In this document: positions 1 to 9,539 of the stretch, piece after piece | How positions within the stretch are numbered: position 1 is the stretch's first letter | Layout: each line of letters begins with the position of its first letter | Origin: Eupeodes corollae | Taxonomy: Eukaryota > Arthropoda > Insecta > Diptera > Syrphidae | NCBI RefSeq assembly: GCF_945859685.1 | Contig: NC_079147.1 | Location: 215,701,578 to 215,765,577, forward strand | Direction: 5' to 3' | DNA length: 64,000 nt | Notes under the pieces: model-generated | Databases searched by the model: none | The model's input: the letters and a program-made list of their open reading frames with translations, nothing else | What the model was told of the DNA's origin: nothing | Translations under genes and position numbers: made by a program

Positions 1-2529
1 TTCATCCAATACGAAATGTACTTACACCAGCTGCTGGTGAGAACTTGACAAACGAAAAATGAAAAAAAAAAAAAACACCAAAAAGAAAAGAGATGCGCAA
101 AACCTCTCCAATACCTATACGTATCGCCATATCGCCACATCATCTCTTAAACCCCATCCCCTTGCCCGACTTTACCATCCCTTGGATTTCCTGGCAAGCA
201 CTTGAAATTCCATCTAACTCTCATTCGTTTTGGCTTTTGACTTTTACTGACTTTTTACGACACTGGCACCATTCCACACTCCCTTCTGTATCCACATCGA
301 CATCGCCATCGCCCACACACCGCCACGCCCGCCGCACCGCGCAGCTACCCCACACCGCACCGCGTCGCACTTTTTAGCCAACATTAGTCGCCCGAAATTG
401 GTATTCCCCATCCGCTTATCGGATCAGTGTGATATCTTTATTATAATACCAAACTCCAGACCCATACCTCGGTTGCTGATGCTCTCTACAAGAAGCTGTT
501 TCGGGGAAATGTTGTCACTTTAAAGGAAGCAAAAAGAAAATTTATTTTTGCAAAAAAAAAACCAACGTCAAAATGTTTGATTTTGATTTATTTTTCTAGG
601 CTCTGGGAACGGGAAGACACAAAACTCATATGCCCGCCCACAAACGAATCCCAAGGATATACTATATAATTTTAAGGAACACAGGAGCAAAGTTGTGTTT
701 TTATTTTCTCAAATAGGACTATACTTTATCCGCTCCCCGAAGAGTATAGAGACATGGCACATTATTTTTATTTTGGTTTTGTTAAGATAAAAAGAAAAAT
801 AGGGGCAACAGTATAATTTGCATATCATATTTCATTTAGAATAATAAGCGGAAATATACGAGTAAGACTAAACAGACAGACAGGCAGACCAGGACAATGG
901 CACATAATTTGTGCATATCTATGATTGAAATTTTTATTTTATTTCAAAAGATTAGAAGAGTAAATTCAAATGAGAAGAGATATCATTTATTAATATGAGC
1001 TGTTTAGTGTTTTGTATAAACTTTAGAATTATGTTGGGTATCATAAATTTGTTTGAATATAAAATGAGGAAAAGGTTTTTATGTTTCAATCATTATTTTA
1101 AAGATACTCTTGAGTTTCATATATATACAAATATATTGACTTACATAACCTTTTCCTACTTGATTGAAATCAGGTGAGAAAGCACTTGCAATATTTTGAC
1201 AAAAAGGTTTATCTATGCTTTGTAGACTGTACAAAAACTTCTTAACTACAACTAGTTTATAGAAAATTTTTAAAATACAAATCTCTGGTCTTAAGCGGTC
1301 CCGAGAAACTCAATATTATTGTGCTTCAAGGGAAAACATTTCAAGGTTGTGCAATATTATCAAAGGAAATCAAAGCCCTTTTGATATTTATTGCATGATA
1401 TAAAATATTATATCGTTTATAGTGCACAATATTTGTAATATAGTAATGTTTGAGGTTGGAATAAAACTTATTTTAGAATGTCTCGACATGTTTGCGACTC
1501 TGTCGGCTTTGTGGAAAATAAAGACCAAATACTTCATATCGAATTTCGAAAAAAAAATGTTTGAATTCTTAAAAAAGCAAAAATAAAAACAGTGATATTT
1601 TTGATCATCAAATATTATTGAGACAGTATAAGAACTTATTCAGAAAAAAGCTCGGTTCAATGGTTTTTGAGAAAGCTTAAAACGGAAACGAAATAACGGT
1701 TCTATGGAGGTTCCCTTCTGGAGCAATGAACAAATATTTTTGTATACTAAAAGAAGCCAAATTAAGAATAAAAATGTAATTGAAAGTTTAAAAAATCTAT
1801 CGGTTTGTTCCTGAGAAGATTCAATTTTCTACTTTTGACCACAACATTTGTATGGGAACTACGAGTATTGTCATTTGTATAGTCTTAAAAATGAAAAAAA
1901 ATTCCAACCTGAATTTGCTCAAGACCTTATTTTCCAAATTTAAAGTCAATCGACTGAATGGTTTGGGCTGTAAAGGTGAGCACTTAAAGACAGACGGATG
2001 GAATCGGGGGACCATTTTTTTCGACTTTTCTACTATCGGAATGTCATGTTTGTTTAAAAGATCGAGTTCGATATTTTGTTCGAATGCAATACTTGACATA
2101 TATGAAGTTCCTGCGTAATGCAAGCAAAAAGTGAACAATATGAAAAATTACTTTTAAAACAGAGGGAAAGAGATCCCGAAGCTGATATTCAGCAATAGTA
2201 CAGGCATTTAATTCCTTGCACACTAATTATTGAAAATAATACAAACACAATTCGCATTCTAAAAAAAGTAGTCAGTTGTCATAGTGTTATTTTGACGCGA
2301 TGCAGTTTCTTATAAACTTGGAGGAACCATTCACGACACAAGTTTAAAAAAGTTTTCGTAGCTTCTGAATATTTCAAACAAGAAAATACGGATTTTGTAT
2401 TTGTATTTATTACATATTATTTAGTCTTGCATAGTAAGATACAATATCTTTTAAGATAGTTTACATGAAATAATTGAATACTAAATTTCAAACAAGATGA
2501 CAAAAATAAAGCGACTTAGCAAGAATCAT
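1..2529. other. AT-rich stretch without recognisable gene
   Basis: No convincing gene is visible. Positions 290-375 are locally C-rich (repeated CGCCAC/CACACCGC-like words), which opens a reading frame of 94 codons that has low complexity and no domain. Two overlapping frames on opposite strands at about 1821-2138 have ordinary composition but no recognisable motif and no promoter. The rest is AT-rich with many A and T runs. Confidence 0.6.
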
Positions 2530-2618
2530 TCTTGTTTTTATTGGAGTGATTCTTGGGTCGTCTATAACAAACGTAAGCCTTCGTATACTCTACCTATGAT
2601 AAGTTGTATATGACTTGT

Positions 2619-3321
2619 TCAAGTGAGTGTCTTATTAAATACTACTCCAAGATTTTTGGCTGAGTCAACAAACTGAATAGGGTTATCATTGAGTAATACT
2701 GGAGAAAAGGAAGATGTGTCTGTAGGGTCTTTTGAAATGACCAAGCATTTTGACTTCGTAGGATTTAAACAAAGTCCGTTTGATCGAGACCAGAGCAATA
2801 TCTCATTAAGATCTTCGTTTATCTCCCAAATACCATTTTCAACCAACCCCAGTGGACAACTGTACCTAAGCTGTACATCATCGGCATACATATGTATGGA
2901 TGACTTAAAGCTTAGAGACGGGAGCTCATTAACATACATGGTAAAAAGTAATGGGCCCAAAATAGACCCTCGGGGAACACCTCGTGTTAGCGGAAGAAAA
3001 TTTGAAGTTTGGTTGTTAGCAACTACTGCTTGGTGTATAGAACTAAGATATGAGAAAATTAGTCTCACTGATGATGACGTAAATTGAAACTCATTCCTTC
3101 ATCCTATCAAAGGCTTTGGAAAAATTCAAAAGAGTGAGAAAAGACACAAAATTCTTGTCTATACTTTCTATAATTTCCTCGACCACATTTATAAGGGCAG
3201 TAGTGCAACTGTGTTTGGGACGGAAACCGGATTGATTAGAACATAGCATGTCGTTACGTTTTAGATATTGCCGCATTTGCGTGTTCATAATTTTTTCAAA
3301 AACTTTCGATAAATATGGCAA
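2619..3321 (-). pseudogene. Reverse transcriptase domain of element A
   Basis: Two frames carry the polymerase core. The first, 3321-3091, has YLSKVFEKIMN, then QSGFRPKHSCTTAL and LNFSKAFDRM, which hold the finger motifs and the first catalytic Asp. The second, 3068-2619, has RGVPRGSILGPLLFTMYVNE and the palm box MYADDVQLRY with both Asp residues of YADD, then NPTKSKCLVISK and NLGVVFNKTLT. The two frames are separated by a stop/frameshift near 3070-3090. In the intact family this enzyme copies element RNA at the nicked target. The active-site residues survive but the frame does not. Confidence 0.85.
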
Positions 3322-3481
3322 TATGGCTATTGCCCGATACTCATTTAGGGTTTTTGGAACAGGAACAATTTTAACACGTTTCCAGGCGGTAGAAAAACCT
3401 CAGTCATGAGTGTTGAAAAGATGTGCTATGTATGTCAATGTAATCGGTAGAGTTGCCTTCACAAACACGGGATGGATTGCG

Positions 3482-4719
3482 TCAAATGCTCAATGATGAT
3501 AGGGATGTGAAATTGTTATTCAACTCATCACAATCAATGATAATAGCAACATTGTTAATGTGCTTACCAATACCAATTTCTTTTAAATTTTTCAAAAGTC
3601 TATGGCCGGCTAATGAAGGGTTGAGTCGAGGAGCATAGAAACGTCTCTTAGCTGCCCTTATCTCAAGAACAACTTTATTTTTTAAGTCAGTGTAGACCCT
3701 ATGAAGTTCGTCGTGTCTAAACCGTTTCCAAATTTTGTAAGCTAGAAGGCGCTTATTTAATAAAACTTTAATTTTGCTGTTGAACCAAGAAAGGTCATTG
3801 CATTTAAAGGTTTTTGTTTTGTAGGGAACATGAATATTGAAAAGAGAGCTAATGTTTCCTTCAATAAAAGAAACTTGGTCGTCGACAGACTCCATAAAGA
3901 AAACTCGAGACCATTCAACCGATCTTAAGTCATTTTCTAGTTGGTTATAATTAATGCTTTTAAAGTCTCTAAAGCAATAACTGCTGCTTGAAACAAGAGG
4001 TTTGCACTGGTAAGTTAAGTGCAATAAGTCATGGTGTGAAAAACAGGATGCAGAAAGTTGGTTAAAGTGAAGAACTTTGCTCAATTCGCTTACAAAAAAT
4101 ACATCAAGAAGGCTACTTGTGTCCTTAGTAAAGTGAGTAGGAGTGGATGTGTTTACTGGATGTAAGTTTAGAGCTTTCATGTCATCAGAAAAAGTAGATT
4201 CTAAAAGAATTTTGCAGTTAAAATCTCCACTTAAAATAATATAAGGCGATATATGGGCCAATTCATCCAATTTGGTCAGTAATGGTGTTTTATCAATGTG
4301 TTTATTTGGTCTATATGCTGACCCCAGTAGAATATAAAATCAATGTAACTACCAGAAAGGGATTCACATAAAAATTTTGGCTTTAGCCCACTACGTGCAT
4401 AAATGGCCACTCCACCTCCAATGCGCTCCACTCTATCCCGTCTAAATAATTTAAATCCTTTTCCATCACGCAATGAGTCATTTAATTCAGGATAAAACCA
4501 TGTTTCCGTCACACATACGATATCCACCTTAGAAGCTGCAAATAGATACCTGAATTCATCAATTTTTGGAACTAAGCTCTGAGCATTTAAGTAGCAGACC
4601 TGTAGACCCGTACACTGACCACACAAAATATCGATCATTAAACGAGAATTATAATTATCAGCGTTTGTAGAATTCCCATTATTAACTTTATCAGGGCCAA
4701 CCATTTGTATGAAGTACAA
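3482..4719 (-). pseudogene. Apurinic-type endonuclease domain of element A
   Basis: The first part reads as an exonuclease-endonuclease-phosphatase fold. VCYLNAQSL gives the N-terminal Asn, CVTETWF the catalytic Glu, and RRDR plus GGGVAIYARS the basic and glycine strands. A frame change near 4270 leads to LSGDFNCKI with the Asp/Asn pair, then CFSHHDLLHLTY, where the canonical SDH is read as SHHD. The remaining residues to 3482 are the Lys-rich linker before the polymerase (for example the FNSKIKVLLNKRL stretch). In the family this domain nicks target DNA so that reverse transcription can prime there. The frame break and the altered SDH say this copy is dead. Confidence 0.8.
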
Positions 4720-5066
4720 ATAATCAGTGGCTAATAAAGCTCACCATAAAATAAGGAAGGCAGGAAGCAGCACCCATAGAACTTGACCAGACAAATAGCA
4801 AAGATTCAAAACCGATGATTAAAAGATGATTTAAAAAATTATGCAAACTTGTGTATAAGATATTACGAAAAAAAGTGGATAGTAACTATTATTTAAATAT
4901 ATAATAATCAATAACAAACAAAAAATTATATTATTAAATTAAAAATATACCTAAATGAAAATAGGATTTACTATAAAATGAAAGCAAAACAAGAAAAGAA
5001 AAAATAGGAATTAAAAGAACGTAAGATCAAAGCCAAAATAAGTAAATAAATAAAATAAAATAAATT
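4720..5066. other. AT-rich spacer with A-rich simple repeat
   Basis: No gene is seen. The end of the spacer, about 5036-5064, is an AAATA-type simple repeat directly abutting the 3' end of the minus-strand SINE. On the SINE strand it reads as a T-rich tail, consistent with the variable tail of that element. Confidence 0.5.
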
Positions 5067-5354
5067 GGGTGGCGCAACAGTCCATGAAGAACCAGGGCCT
5101 AGTGACTTACAACTCTCAACCATTCCTGTGTGCGAGTAATGTTGTCAGGAATGGAGGGGACCTACAGTTTATATGCCGATTCCGAACGGCTAATTTGAGA
5201 AAGCACTTTTTCATGACAAGAGTTACTCTTGGAGAATTTGTCAATTCCTCGCAAGAGGCAGTACCCGTGAAAAGACTTTAGATGGCATAGGCAGGGATTG
5301 AACTCAAGACCTCTGGCATGACAGTCCAACGCACTAACCATCATGCCACGGGTA
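5067..5354 (-). mobile_element. tRNA-derived SINE, copy 1
   Basis: Read on the minus strand, the 5' end begins GTACCCGTGGCATGATGG and carries an A-box-like TGGTTAGTGCG about 20 bases in and a B-box-like GAGTTCAATCC about 40 bases later. This is the arrangement of an internal RNA polymerase III promoter in a tRNA-derived head. The outer bases GTACCCGTG are repeated in inverse as CACGGGTAC at the end of the head, so a long acceptor-like stem is kept. A body of about 120 bases follows, then a 3' segment ending GGACTGTTGCGCCACCC and a T-rich tail. It encodes no protein. A second copy lies at 59396-59675. The 3' segment resembles the 3' end of the RTE elements at 24057 and 48640, suggesting they supply its reverse transcriptase. 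Confidence 0.85.
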
Positions 5355-5614
5355 CTAACTAAGTAAATATATAATTAATAAATCAATAATAATAAAGATT
5401 TGTTTATGTTTTCTTCTCCTAAGTTGAGATTAGTTGCATCTGTTGTCGTCGGGCCAGCAGCAGCAGTGGTTAGGTTCTCAGCATTAGTGATTACAATTGG
5501 TATTATAACAGAGAACGATTTTTCACAGTTAAACATTCATGAAGATCAAGATCTCGAAGATGTGGTGGTCAATTGGAGAAAAAAATGTACCAACAATCGA
5601 TGCGAGTGTGTTTT

Positions 5615-7158
5615 TTTTTTATAATTCACAAGCATTCAAGGGGTTATTAGTACCCTTTATATGTTTATATTTAAACACAGAACGAGCGTTAAGAAAATAG
5701 GGAAGGATTTAAAAGGAGATAACCTTGCACATTGGTCTTAACGTTCTGAACATAAAAATGAGAAGGAAAAACAGAGTTGGCAAAAGCATTCCACATTCTC
5801 GATGTGCGATTTAAGAAAGAATCTCTATACTTGACAGTACGCCCAAAAAAAAGCTCTAGGGTAAACTGATGAGCATTTCTAGAAGTGACAGTAGTACGGC
5901 TGAATAGTTTAAGGGGTAGAATGCAACTGGCTACTTCGACAGAAAATTGATTGTAAAAATATCGATAAAACAACGAAAGGCATGAATCTTTGCAGCGGTG
6001 TTCTAGCGATTTAAATGTTTCGATTATAGTTCTGTCGCCTATATCATATTTAAGGCCCTTTTTTGAATACTATCCAAGAGATTTAAATTTGTTTTAGGGG
6101 CACCTGCCCAGATATGCGAATTATATTCAAACTTTGGACGGATGAATACGCTTTGTAGATAATAGCCAGATCAGACGGGTTGAAAAATGTCTTGCATCGT
6201 CGGAGAGATCCTAAGCACCTGGCAGTATTTGTAGCTGTATCGAATATGTGATCATTCCATAAGAGGTGATCTATAATACACATGCCGAGTGCTGAAAGTT
6301 GATTGGTTTCCTGGATGCAAGTGCCACTCATAGATAGTGGCATCGGGGTGCGTTACACTTTAACGACAGGAGACAGCATTGAGTTTTCGAAGCATTAAAT
6401 TCTACACGGTTTTTGATTCCCCATGCCGTCAAGATCAGAATTTAATGAGCTTATCATACGCTGCCGTTGAAGTTCCACATCCAAGGGACAAGGATGTGAA
6501 TCTAAAAACGAATATGAAAACCTGAGGGTATTGTCGTCGGCGAAACAGTTTAATGGAATAGAAGTGACAGACAAGAGATCATTTATGAATAAAAGGAAGA
6601 GAGTCGGAGACAAAACGGAACCCTGGGGGACATCAGCATTTATGTTATGAATTTCAGACTTCAAACCATCTCATACAACTTGTATTGAACGGTTAGAAAG
6701 GTAATTTCTAATCCAACGAAGAAGAATTTCATCAATACCAAAAGCACGCTTTTTCGACCTATTGCTACGAAAGCCATACTGTCGGGCATTATGAAGCTTC
6801 CGTTCTTCAAGATATTTCTTAAGCTCAAAATTAATCAGCGTTTCTATGACCTAGGAAAGAAGGGACGTTAGTGCAATTTTTAGGGACAGGCTGGACAAAT
6901 GCAGTTTTCTATCCACTTGGGAAGAGACCTGTAGAAAACGACAGATGGAAAAGCTTACGTAGTGGTTTTACCAGCGTTGTAGAACACCTCTTCAGAACAT
7001 TAGGGGGAATACTATCCGGGCCAGCGGATTTGTGTATGTCAAGATTTTTCACTACTCATGCGACTGCACGAATGCGAAAGAAGATTTGTTCCATAGAATC
7101 ATTTACGCTCTCAAGAACAGGAGGACTCATGACACGTTTCCCAGGTTCGGAGTGACTA
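5615..7158 (-). mobile_element. Jockey/CR1-like element family B, copy 1 (reverse transcriptase to 3' UTR)
   Basis: This minus-strand fossil covers most of the reverse transcriptase and the 3' end. From high to low coordinates the broken frames read HKSAGPDSIPP, KYLEERKLHNARQYGFRSN, then in 6664-6395 VPQGSVLSPTLFLLFINDLL and NCFADDNTLRFSYS (an FADD active site). The 6343-6083 frame is the connector (LGMCIIDHLLWNDHI, PLKQI). The 5973-5689 frame is the C-terminal end with FLNRTSRMWNAFANSVFP, a signature common in the group. A poly-T run at about 5611-5622 on the + strand is the poly(A) side. The region near 7158 abuts the Harbinger element. Several stops make it non-functional. Copies 2-4 are at 39915-41175, 52000-53108 and 35735-35912. 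Confidence 0.85.
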
Positions 7159-7159
7159 C

Positions 7160-7427
7160 AAATCACATTTAACAAAAAAAAAAACTATCCCACAATAAAA
7201 AAGAACAACGGGCCACAGGGGGTGGACCAATCAAAATCCACAAATTTTCAGAAGAAGAAGAGGAAGTAATTGTGTTGGTTGGTCTAAAGGAGGCGGTAGA
7301 GAGCATCCCTAATGTCCAGGTATATGGATGTCCACAAACAACAAACAGGACAGAATCAAAAGAAACGTCGAAGCGTCGACAAAGTGCTGAAGATGTTTAT
7401 ATAAATATTACTTCTTTTCAAATTTAA
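7160..7427 (+). pseudogene. C-terminal part of the Harbinger Myb/SANT-like accessory protein
   Basis: The frame through AAC at 7171 reads a Lys-rich stretch (NKKKKLSHNKKEQR), the family-typical ATGGGP turn, a run of Glu (FSEEEEEVIVLVG), and a basic tail (SKETSKRRQSAEDVY), and stops with TAA at 7425-7427. In Harbinger elements this partner protein carries the transposase into the nucleus and helps recognise the element ends. The N-terminal DNA-binding trihelix is missing: upstream sequence belongs to the Jockey B fossil, so only about the last third is present. The assignment rests on the TGGGP-acidic-basic pattern and on the neighbouring transposase. Confidence 0.6.
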
Positions 7428-7694
7428 TCCACAGATATTGAAGATTTGGAAAATGTGCCGATTGTTTTTTCTGATTTGTTTTGAAATAAATATTCTTTTA
7501 AATAACAATAACATGAGGCTGTTTTTATTTTACTCTTTATATTGAATTTGTTACTTTTACGTTTTTAGAAAAAAATATTATTGCAAAAAAAAAGTTTGTC
7601 AGAGTTTTTTTCGTTGAAACATTTATTCGATTCACTTTTTCACAGAAACAGAATTGGTCACTAGGACTTTTTTGGCAAGTGTTCCTAGTTCACA

Positions 7695-8800
7695 TTAAAG
7701 AGATGTCATTATTTCGTTTCTTAAGCTAACTGCCTCAGAATAGTACTGCAAAGGCTGTACGACATAACTTTCTTCTGTATCATTGGCCATATCATCTTGG
7801 TTTTCTTCATTATCGCAAGGTAACTCTTCATCCAAAGATACTTGAAAATTTCTACATACATTGTGTAGAGCACAGCAGACGTTAATTATTTGTGCAGCTT
7901 TTTGTGGTGAATTCTGTAATACTCTGGATGAATCCAAGCAACGAACTCTTCAATACACCAATAGTTCTCTCTTTAATAATTCTTCCTTTGCAGTGTTGGG
8001 TATTGAATTTCGATTGTTGGGAAAAAGCTTCCACATTTCGAAAAGGAGTAAGCAACCACGGAAATAAACCATATCCTCCATCACCTTAACAATAAGTGTT
8101 CAAAAAGTGAGTGCCAAGCTACTGCAAACATATTTTGAACTAGACAAAATTTACCTAAAAGTCTTATATTTCTATGTCCATTATCGAAAATGTTTTTAAA
8201 ATAAGAACTTGCTTCCGAATTGTTCCATACTAAGGAGTCGTGACTACTGCCGGGATAACCTGTGTCAACGTAGGTAATCCATTGCTTATGATTGCATATC
8301 TGAAAGGAATTTTTATTTTTCTAGATACAAATGAAAACACATTTCATTACACGTACCAACATTGTATTCAGGCTGTGGTAGCCTTTTCTATTATAAAAGA
8401 GATGTGGGTTTTGATAGGGGGTTTTAAGAGGAATGTGGGTACCGTCAACGCACATAACAATTCCAGGCAAACCACATTTTTGGTAAAACCAAAGTTTTGC
8501 TTCCACTTTTCCTTCTGCCGTCATTTGTAGGGTAATCCATTTAGGACATAAGTGGGCTTGTAGTACGTCCAATATGTCCTCTAACACTTTGCTAAATGTG
8601 GACTGAGCGAAGCCCACATTAAAATCCTGTCCAACGCCATGTTGCAAATTACCTTCAGCAAAAAACCTTAAGCAAGGAATTAATTTCTCTTTTCTTGAAA
8701 TTGAATCATTTCGCTGTGGCGGTTCAGGATTCGATTCAACAATATCCAATACATATCGAAATGCTCTTTTATTCAACCGAAAGTTTTTGGTAAACCTACG
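7695..8800 (-). pseudogene. HARBI1-like DDE transposase, two small introns, one frameshift
   Basis: From 8800 down, RFTKNFRLNKRAFRYVLDIV and the KLIPCLRFFAEGN helix lead to CVDGTHIPLKTP with the first catalytic Asp. A 57-base GT-AG intron at 8300-8356 joins HSLNTML to ICNHKQWITYVDTGYPG, followed by SSHDSLVW with the second Asp. A second GT-AG intron (about 8085-8153) joins RLLG to DGGYGLFPWLLTPF. The catalytic Glu is in KERTIGVLK. A frameshift near 7940 then separates this from the C-terminal AAQIINVCCALHNVCRN box and the acidic tail ending at 7695. All three catalytic residues are visible, so this copy probably died recently by frameshift. The N-terminal part above 8800 (RELRRNVRKSKK) is also out of frame. 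The encoded enzyme would cut and paste the element into short TA-rich targets. Confidence 0.8.
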
Positions 8801-8985
8801 ATTGTGAAATAATTGGTTTATTATCTATTTTAAAATGAAAATAATTGAACTTATATTTCATCCGGCAGTTCCATAGTATTTTTTTTTTTGACTTTCTAAC
8901 ATTTCTCCGAAGCTCTCTGTTTGAGAATTCTCTTATACTCGTACCTCTGCTTACAATTGGAAAGAAAATGCTGTCCATTTCCAAA

Positions 8986-9329
8986 AATTACACAAATTAC
9001 CAATTAATTCTGTTTAGGTGGATTGATTAAACTTAATTGTTTTATGAATCAAAACAATTTATTCAACATTCTCAAGATTGTCACATGAACAGCTGTTTAC
9101 GTAAATGTCAAATTGATTTGGGATAATGTAGTTCACCTGATGGATAGCAGAATGCAAAGGCAGTGCGAAAGGGAATCGAATAGGTGAATCGAATATACGA
9201 TCCACGTGAATAGCAGAATAGTGCTGATATTCTTAAAGCTATACATAACTGAAATGTATACGTTTTTACGTAGCTTTGTACATCTATATAGGAATCTATT
9301 AGAATTAAAAAAGTTTTTCTTCTTTGGAA
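8986..9329. other. AT-rich spacer
   Basis: No gene is recognised. The stretch lies between the Harbinger transposase and the gypsy-type integrase scrap, and may contain more decayed integrase or the right end of the Harbinger element. Confidence 0.5.
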
Positions 9330-9467
9330 AGGGAGTTGAGTAATTTGACAATTTGGACAGCTTTTGTACATATTCCTCAATAGGTTTGTTAAAATTTGGC
9401 CACCATACAAAATTTCGATCTATCATTTTCATCCTGACAATTCCATCATGGTTAGAATGGATTTGGA
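9330..9467 (-). pseudogene. Scrap of a Ty3/gypsy-type integrase (zinc-binding end)
   Basis: The minus-strand frame reads HSNHDGIVRMKM, then RNFVWWPNFNKPIEEYVQK, the pattern of the His/Cys zinc finger at the N-terminus of LTR-retrotransposon integrases (H...GI.RM...R..VWWP...K.IE..V..C..C). The two Cys residues expected after the WWP segment are missing (KLSKLSNYS reads there). No core DDE domain, LTR or other pol domain is recognisable nearby, so it is an isolated decayed remnant sitting beside non-LTR sequence. Confidence 0.65.
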
Positions 9468-9539
9468 TTTTGTAATTTGTTTAGTGTATTGTTTGGCCTT
9501 ATAACAGCAATTGTGCATTTTTTGGTCTCAATTGTGTAA

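Larger units (their letters stand above)
2530..4719 (-). mobile_element. Degenerate Jockey/CR1-like non-LTR retrotransposon (copy A)
   Basis: This minus-strand element has its endonuclease at the high-coordinate end and its reverse transcriptase at the low end, the order expected for an ORF2 of the Jockey/CR1 group. The reading frame is broken into at least four pieces (4719-4276, 4270-3482, 3321-3091, 3068-2619) by frameshifts and stops. Below 2619 the thumb-region reading continues with a stop to about 2530. No ORF1 and no poly(A) tail can be seen, so the copy is truncated at both ends. The group is inferred from motif spacing; the exact clade was not resolved. Confidence 0.8.
7160..8985. 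mobile_element. PIF/Harbinger-type DNA transposon, degenerate
   Basis: Two genes point towards each other: a piece of the Myb/SANT-like accessory protein on the + strand (7160-7427) and a HARBI1-like transposase on the - strand (7695 to about 8800). This pair is the defining gene content of PIF/Harbinger elements. The left limit is set by the end of the Jockey B fossil near 7158. The right limit is uncertain because terminal inverted repeats and the 3-base target duplication were not found by eye. Both genes carry lesions. Confidence 0.75.

Noticed and set aside
93..377. 94-codon frame at the left edge
   Set aside because: Low-complexity His/Pro/Thr/Arg composition produced by a C-rich tract; no domain or transcript signals.
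1821..2138. Overlapping sense/antisense open frames of 88 and 105 codons
   Set aside because: No domain or promoter, and neither strand shows a clear coding pattern; kept as unassigned.
2689..3087. 132-codon plus-strand frame
   Set aside because: Antisense to the reverse transcriptase of element A, which has the YADD motif on the other strand.
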